DNA of 64,000 bases from Fictibacillus aquaticus (lineage in GTDB: Bacteria; Bacillota; Bacilli; Bacillales; Fictibacillaceae). The translations under genes were made by a program, and so were the position numbers. Numbering within the stretch: the first letter of the stretch is position 1; each line of letters opens with the position of its first letter. Below are positions 60,683 to 64,000 of the stretch, in pieces. Under the pieces are notes generated by a model that searched no databases, was not told where the DNA came from, and was given only the letters and a program-made list of their open reading frames with translations. Where the stretch lies: contig NZ_NOII01000021.1 in assembly GCF_002245695.1 (NCBI RefSeq), positions 1-64,000 on the forward strand, read 5' to 3'.

Positions 60683-61258
60683 TCATTTGCTTATCGCGGT
60701 TTGCTGGAACACTTTCTTCAAAGCTTCTCTACCCCTATGAATCCTTGTTTTAACCGTTGGGACCGGTATATCCATGGCTTTGCTGATCTCTTCCAAAGAC
60801 ATATCCTCCATATATTTCATAAGGATGGCAGTCCTATACTTCTCCGGCAGCTTCATAATCTCTGTCTGAAGCTCCATTCTTTTCTCAGACTCCGTCACTT
60901 TCTCCTCTGGAAGCGGCTCCTTAGTGGCAAGCTGGCTGTACATCGTTGCACCATCTGTACCTGGTACTTCTGCATCGAGCGAGTAGTCTGGTTTCTTTTT
61001 GCGGAGGCGGTCAATACAAAGATTGGTGGCAATACGAAAAAGCCAAGTCGAAAACTTGTAGTCGCCGTTATATTTATCTATGTTCATGTATGCACGCAAA
61101 AACGCTTCTTGTGCAAGATCTTCTGCTTCATGCCGGTTGCCTGTCATACGGTAGCATAACTGATATATCTTATCCTTGAACAAGTCCACAATTCCCTCGT
61201 ATGCGTCCCTGTCCCCGTTTCTGACCTGGCTGACCATGTTTGCTATAAGGGCGTCCAT
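60683..61258 (-). CDS. sigW: ECF sigma factor SigW
   Basis: A 191-residue sigma factor for defence against envelope-active antibiotics. Region 2: AEDLAQEAFLRAYMNIDKY and STWLFRIATNLCIDRLRKKKPD; region 4: RTAILMKYMEDMSLEEISKAM and PTVKTRIHRGREALKK. Nearly identical to B. subtilis SigW. It has its own SigW promoter and is followed by rsiW. Confidence 0.95.
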   Translation of the reverse strand: MDALIANMVSQVRNGDRDAYEGIVDLFKDKIYQLCYRMTGNRHEAEDLAQEAFLRAYMNIDKYNGDYKFSTWLFRIATNLCIDRLRKKKPDYSLDAEVPGTDGATMYSQLATKEPLPEEKVTESEKRMELQTEIMKLPEKYRTAILMKYMEDMSLEEISKAMDIPVPTVKTRIHRGREALKKVFQQTAISK

Positions 61259-61284
61259 TTCTCCACCACACCTCGGCTCTACTC

Positions 61285-61311
61285 TACGGATTAACCTTTA
61301 AAAAGGTTTCA
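61285..61311 (-). promoter_or_regulatory. SigW autoregulatory promoter
   Basis: Minus strand TGAAAC (61306-61311), 17 bases, CGTA (61285-61288), the SigW consensus, 27 bases before sigW. Confidence 0.88.
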
Positions 61312-61386
61312 AAAATGAATAATAACTTTTTTATTGTATCATTTTATCGTTTGTATTTAAATTTCCATACAAATTTTTGAAAAAGT

Positions 61387-61411
61387 GTTTTGATTTTCAA
61401 AAAACGGGAAT
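61387..61411 (+). promoter_or_regulatory. possible SigB promoter of the spo0E-like gene
   Basis: Plus strand GTTTTG (61387-61392), 13-base spacer, GGGAAT (61406-61411), similar to the SigB consensus. It would start the mRNA about 30 bases before the gene. Confidence 0.45.
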
Positions 61412-61446
61412 AGTGGGACTAAAGACCAATAAAGGAGTTGTCTGTC

Positions 61447-61614
61447 TTGAACCACGAGCTATTATTGATGGAAATTGAACACTCCCGAAAACAAATGAAT
61501 GAATTGTCCAAGCATCTCCCGCTCATTGCCGACGAGGTAGTTGAGCTGTCTCAATACATTGATAGACTCCTGAATGAATTTCATCAATTAAAAACAAAAA
61601 AACAGCTGCTCTAG
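61447..61614 (+). CDS. Spo0E family aspartyl-phosphate phosphatase
   Basis: A 55-residue protein starting with TTG: MNHELLLMEIEHSRKQMNEL and onward. It carries the Spo0E signature as ELSQYIDRLLNEFH (consensus SQxLDxLIxxY). Members dephosphorylate Spo0A-P and delay sporulation, or act on other response regulators. AAAGGAG lies about 8 bases upstream. It is the only plus-strand gene in this region, between the divergent sigW and the converging rocF. Confidence 0.82.
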   Translation: MNHELLLMEIEHSRKQMNELSKHLPLIADEVVELSQYIDRLLNEFHQLKTKKQLL

Positions 61615-61634
61615 CCCAAGAGCAGCTGTTTCAT
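61594..61634. terminator. bidirectional terminator between spo0E-like gene and rocF
   Basis: AACAGCTGCTC...GAGCAGCTGTT with a strong T run on the minus strand, overlapping the end of the spo0E-like gene. Confidence 0.8.
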
Positions 61635-61635
61635 T

Positions 61636-62535
61636 TTATAACAATTTTTCTCCAAACAACGATCCCATTAATGCTACCGCAACAGTAGCTGTTTTGTTGC
61701 GCTCATCCAATATCGGGTTCACTTCTACAAACTCGGCTGATGTAATAACTTCCGACTCTGCCAGCATCTCCATCGCCAAGTGACTTTCCCGATAACTGAT
61801 CCCTCCTAGAACCGGTGTGCCGACTCCTGGTGCATCGTGCGGATCAAGACCGTCAAGATCAAGGCTTAAGTGCACACCATCGCATCCTGCCAAATAACCG
61901 ATCGTCTCTTCCATAACACGGGCCATGCCTAGCCTGTCGATCTCATGCATCGTAAACACCTTAATGCCTTTTTCCTTAATCAGCTCACGCTCACCCTCAT
62001 CAAGGGACCGGGCTCCGATAATGACAACATTCTCTGGCTTAATTTTAGGTGCGTAGCCTGCAATGTTTGTCAGCTTCTCATGGCCGATTCCAAGGCTTGC
62101 TGCTAAAGGCATACCGTGAATATTTCCGCTTGGCGATGTATCCGCTGTATTCAAGTCTCCGTGCGCATCGTACCAGATAACACCGAGGTTTTTATAATTT
62201 TTTGCCACCCCTGCAAGAGTTCCGATCGCAATGCTGTGATCGCCTCCGAGCACCAAAGGAAAGCGCTTACTATTTATCGTTTCAGAAACAGCCCGTGCAA
62301 GCTCTTCACTAGCTTGCTCTACTTCTTGAAGATTTTTTAAATTATCATGGCCATCTGAAGGCGTACTGTCCCTTCTGCCAATCTTTATGTCACCCATATC
62401 TTTCACTTCGTATTCCAAATTTTCAAGGCGTTCAATCACACCAGCATATCGAATTGCACTCGGTCCCATATCCACACCGCGGCGGGTCTGACCTAAATCC
62501 ATTGGAACTCCAATTAACGTTATCTCTCTAACCAT
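61636..62535 (-). CDS. rocF: arginase
   Basis: A 299-residue manganese enzyme splitting arginine into ornithine and urea. Binding motifs are GGDHS, DAHGDLN and SLDLDGLDP; the substrate loop SPSGNIHGM is intact. Catabolic arginases are normally induced by arginine via RocR/AhrC, but no operator was recognised here. The ornithine it makes could also feed the siderophore genes at 26-31 kb; that link is speculation. Confidence 0.95.
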   Translation of the reverse strand: MVREITLIGVPMDLGQTRRGVDMGPSAIRYAGVIERLENLEYEVKDMGDIKIGRRDSTPSDGHDNLKNLQEVEQASEELARAVSETINSKRFPLVLGGDHSIAIGTLAGVAKNYKNLGVIWYDAHGDLNTADTSPSGNIHGMPLAASLGIGHEKLTNIAGYAPKIKPENVVIIGARSLDEGERELIKEKGIKVFTMHEIDRLGMARVMEETIGYLAGCDGVHLSLDLDGLDPHDAPGVGTPVLGGISYRESHLAMEMLAESEVITSAEFVEVNPILDERNKTATVAVALMGSLFGEKLL

Positions 62536-62633
62536 CTAATATAGCCTCCCCATTTTAGAACACTACCTCCTCTCTATTGTAAGCCTATGACTTTCAATGG
62601 TTCAACTGCGCAAAAACTTGTATAGATATACTA

Positions 62634-62812
62634 AAAGAATTCAGAGAAGCAGTTGATCTCCGTTTCAGGCGCACGCTTTCCGCGGGGCAGGCGGTGAGCC
62701 ACTCGCCGCTACGCGCCCTTGAGTGTCTCACCTGACCGCTTGTCCCGCTGGAGTCGGCACCTTACACTCCAATCAACTATCAATGATGGATTCAAGATGA
62801 ATAGGCGTATGT
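62634..62812 (+). repeat. GC-rich hairpin element, copy R7 (short form)
   Basis: Core 62652-62777, with the CACTC/GAGTG stem as in R3. The rest of the gap (62813-63029) shows no gene. Confidence 0.8.
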
Positions 62813-63029
62813 GATGAAAGATGAGAAAACAGCCCAAGATTTAGACGTTAGATTGCTTTGGAGCAAAACGTGAAATGCATTAGAAGCATTGTTTTTTAAC
62901 CCGTCTTATAATGCATATAAGGATTGAAGACAATCATCAGATGTAATTATAAAGAAGAATTGCCCACACCGCTTCGACATTAAGAGTTGGCATGACCCTC
63001 TTGAGGTTTTTTATTGATTTGTGATGAAT

Positions 63030-63072
63030 ACATGTATTGATTGGAGCGGAGATCACCGCACCAAACTTGTTA
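63030..63072 (-). repeat. remnant R8 of the hairpin element
   Basis: Carries the outer segments of copy R4 joined directly (on the plus strand GATTGGAGCGGA then GATCACCGCACCAAAC), lacking the central hairpin. The junction falls within a shared TCCGC. Confidence 0.65.
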
Positions 63073-63083
63073 GTAAAATAATA

Positions 63084-63115
63084 CAAAAAAACCTTAAGCT
63101 ATTACGCTTAAGGTT
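63084..63115 (-). terminator. terminator of the right rRNA-tRNA operon
   Basis: Minus strand AACCTTAAGC...GCTTAAGGTT followed by seven T, directly after tRNA-Ala. Confidence 0.88.
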
Positions 63116-63127
63116 AACAGTTATGTA

Positions 63128-63203
63128 TGGTGGAGCTTAGCGGGATCGAACCGCTGACCTCCTGCGTGCAAGGCAGGCGCTCTCCCAGCTGAGCTAAAGC
63201 CCC
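63128..63203 (-). tRNA. tRNA-Ala (anticodon TGC)
   Basis: Minus strand cloverleaf, 76 bases with encoded CCA and anticodon TGC. Last gene of the right cluster. Confidence 0.95.
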
Positions 63204-63207
63204 ATTT

Positions 63208-63281
63208 TGGAGCGGGTGATGAGAATCGAACTCACGACCAGAGCTTGGAAGGCTCTTGTTTTACCATTAAACTACACCCGC
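63208..63281 (-). tRNA. tRNA-Gly (anticodon TCC)
   Basis: Minus strand, 74 bases with encoded CCA; same as the copy at 213-286. Confidence 0.95.
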
Positions 63282-63327
63282 ATGGTTATTAAGATGTTCA
63301 GTTTCATTTCTTTTATTCTAAGAAAAA

Positions 63328-63412
63328 TGGTGGAGGGGGACGGATTCGAACCGCCGAACCCGGAGGGAGCGGATTTACAGTCCGCCGCGTTTAGCCACTT
63401 CGCTACCCCTCC
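63328..63412 (-). tRNA. tRNA-Tyr (anticodon GTA)
   Basis: Minus strand, 85 bases with a long variable arm and encoded CCA; the loop CTGTAAA gives GTA. Confidence 0.95.
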
Positions 63413-63529
63413 ACATAAAAAAAGAGACATTCTATCAGTTAAGTTAGAGATGCTCCTGCGTCTAAAAGCTTTCAAAGTTGATTGCTTTCTCGTCGCAGCA
63501 ATTTTATTTTCCTTAAAGAAAATAAATGG

Positions 63530-63605
<76 letters not shown>

Positions 63606-63610
63606 ATAAA

Positions 63611-63686
63611 TGGTGGAGGATGACGGGATCGAACCGCCGACCCCCTGCTTGTAAGGCAGGTGCTCTCCCAGCTGAGCTAATCCTCC
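63611..63686 (-). tRNA. tRNA-Val (anticodon TAC)
   Basis: Minus strand, 76 bases with encoded CCA; the loop CTTACAA gives TAC. Confidence 0.95.
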
Positions 63687-63704
63687 GAAATTAAAAAGTA
63701 TAAA

Positions 63705-63779
63705 TGGTGACCCGTACGGGATTCGAACCCGTGTTACCGCCGTGAAAGGGCGGTGTCTTAACCGCTTGACCAACGGGCC
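63705..63779 (-). tRNA. tRNA-Glu (anticodon TTC)
   Basis: Minus strand, 75 bases with encoded CCA; same as the copy at 1126-1200. Confidence 0.95.
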
Positions 63780-63784
63780 AATTA

Positions 63785-63860
63785 TGGAGCTTCCAACCGG
63801 GCTCGAACCGGTGACCTCTTCCTTACCATGGAAGCACTCTGCCTGCTGAGCTATGGAAGC
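63785..63860 (-). tRNA. tRNA-Thr (anticodon GGT)
   Basis: Minus strand, 76 bases with encoded CCA; the loop ATGGTAA gives GGT. Confidence 0.93.
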
Positions 63861-63862
63861 AA

Positions 63863-63937
63863 TGGCTCCACAGGCAGGACTCGAACCTGCGACCGATCGG
63901 TTAACAGCCGATAGCTCTACCACTGAGCTACTGTGGA
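63863..63937 (-). tRNA. tRNA-Asn (anticodon GTT)
   Basis: Minus strand, 75 bases with encoded CCA; same as the copy at 1301-1375. First tRNA after the 5S gene. Confidence 0.95.
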
Positions 63938-63975
63938 ACAATTAAAAAGAATCCACATTCAATGTTTTGAGTGTG

Positions 63976-64000
63976 GCCCAGCGACGTCCTACTCTTACAG
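63976..64000 (-). rRNA. 5S ribosomal RNA, 3' end (partial)
   Basis: The minus strand reads AGAGTAGGACGTCGCTGGGC, the conserved 3' end of bacillar 5S rRNA. The gene continues beyond the right edge of the window. Confidence 0.85.

Overview
The window is one complete chromosomal segment lying between two ribosomal RNA operons of a spore-forming member of the Bacillaceae. At the left edge is the promoter and leader of a 16S rRNA gene, preceded by 12 tRNA genes. At the right edge is the 3' end of a 5S rRNA gene followed by 8 tRNA genes. Both clusters, like most of the genes, lie on the minus strand. The evidence for a spore-forming Bacillus relative is the gene order (sprT-like ydcK, cmpA, tex, the rsbRST-UVW-sigB-rsbX operon, ndoAI-ndoA, alr, a ydcC-like lipoprotein gene, acpS and rhomboid; then cdaA-cdaR-glmM-glmS and sigW-rsiW), the CCA ends encoded in the tRNA genes, the promoter types for SigA, SigB, SigX and SigW, and small sporulation genes (cmpA, yjcZ-like, spo0E-like). 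I cannot name the genus from sequence alone.

Layout. 1-1430: tRNA cluster and rRNA promoter. 1.5-14.3 kb: general stress sigma factor operon, toxin-antitoxin pair, cell-wall alanine racemase and acyl carrier protein synthase. 14.4-17.1 kb: rhomboid protease, then a four-gene operon that pairs a split CarH-like adenosylcobalamin light-sensor domain with a PAS/STAS protein. 17.2-24.2 kb: housekeeping and signalling genes (DinB-like, HD-GYP, D,D-carboxypeptidase, CorA-like, Nudix). 24.4-25.9 kb: an AT-rich island with an HTH-TPR regulator of the RNPP type and a 39-residue secreted peptide gene. 25.9-30.9 kb: siderophore genes resembling staphyloferrin A biosynthesis. 31-41 kb: L,D-transpeptidase, Tag, signal peptidase, LTA synthase, UvsE, an RND pump and sigX-rsiX. 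41.5-53.9 kb: accessory and stress genes, several with SigB-type promoters. 54-62.5 kb: glmS with its ribozyme, glmM, cdaR, cdaA, sigW-rsiW and arginase.

How it works together. The window holds three alternative sigma factor systems (SigB, SigX, SigW) with visible cognate promoters at their own operons. SigB-type promoters also precede other stress genes here. Cell-envelope functions are concentrated in it: LTA synthesis, PBP1A, carboxypeptidase, L,D-transpeptidase, alanine racemase, GlmM/GlmS and the c-di-AMP enzyme CdaA.

Non-coding structure. Eight copies or remnants of a GC-rich hairpin element lie between operons and show compensatory stem changes. Four palindromes share the arm start GGGGT(A/C)CGGTAC. 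The most novel candidates are the B12-STAS operon, the RNPP regulator-peptide pair and the hairpin element family.
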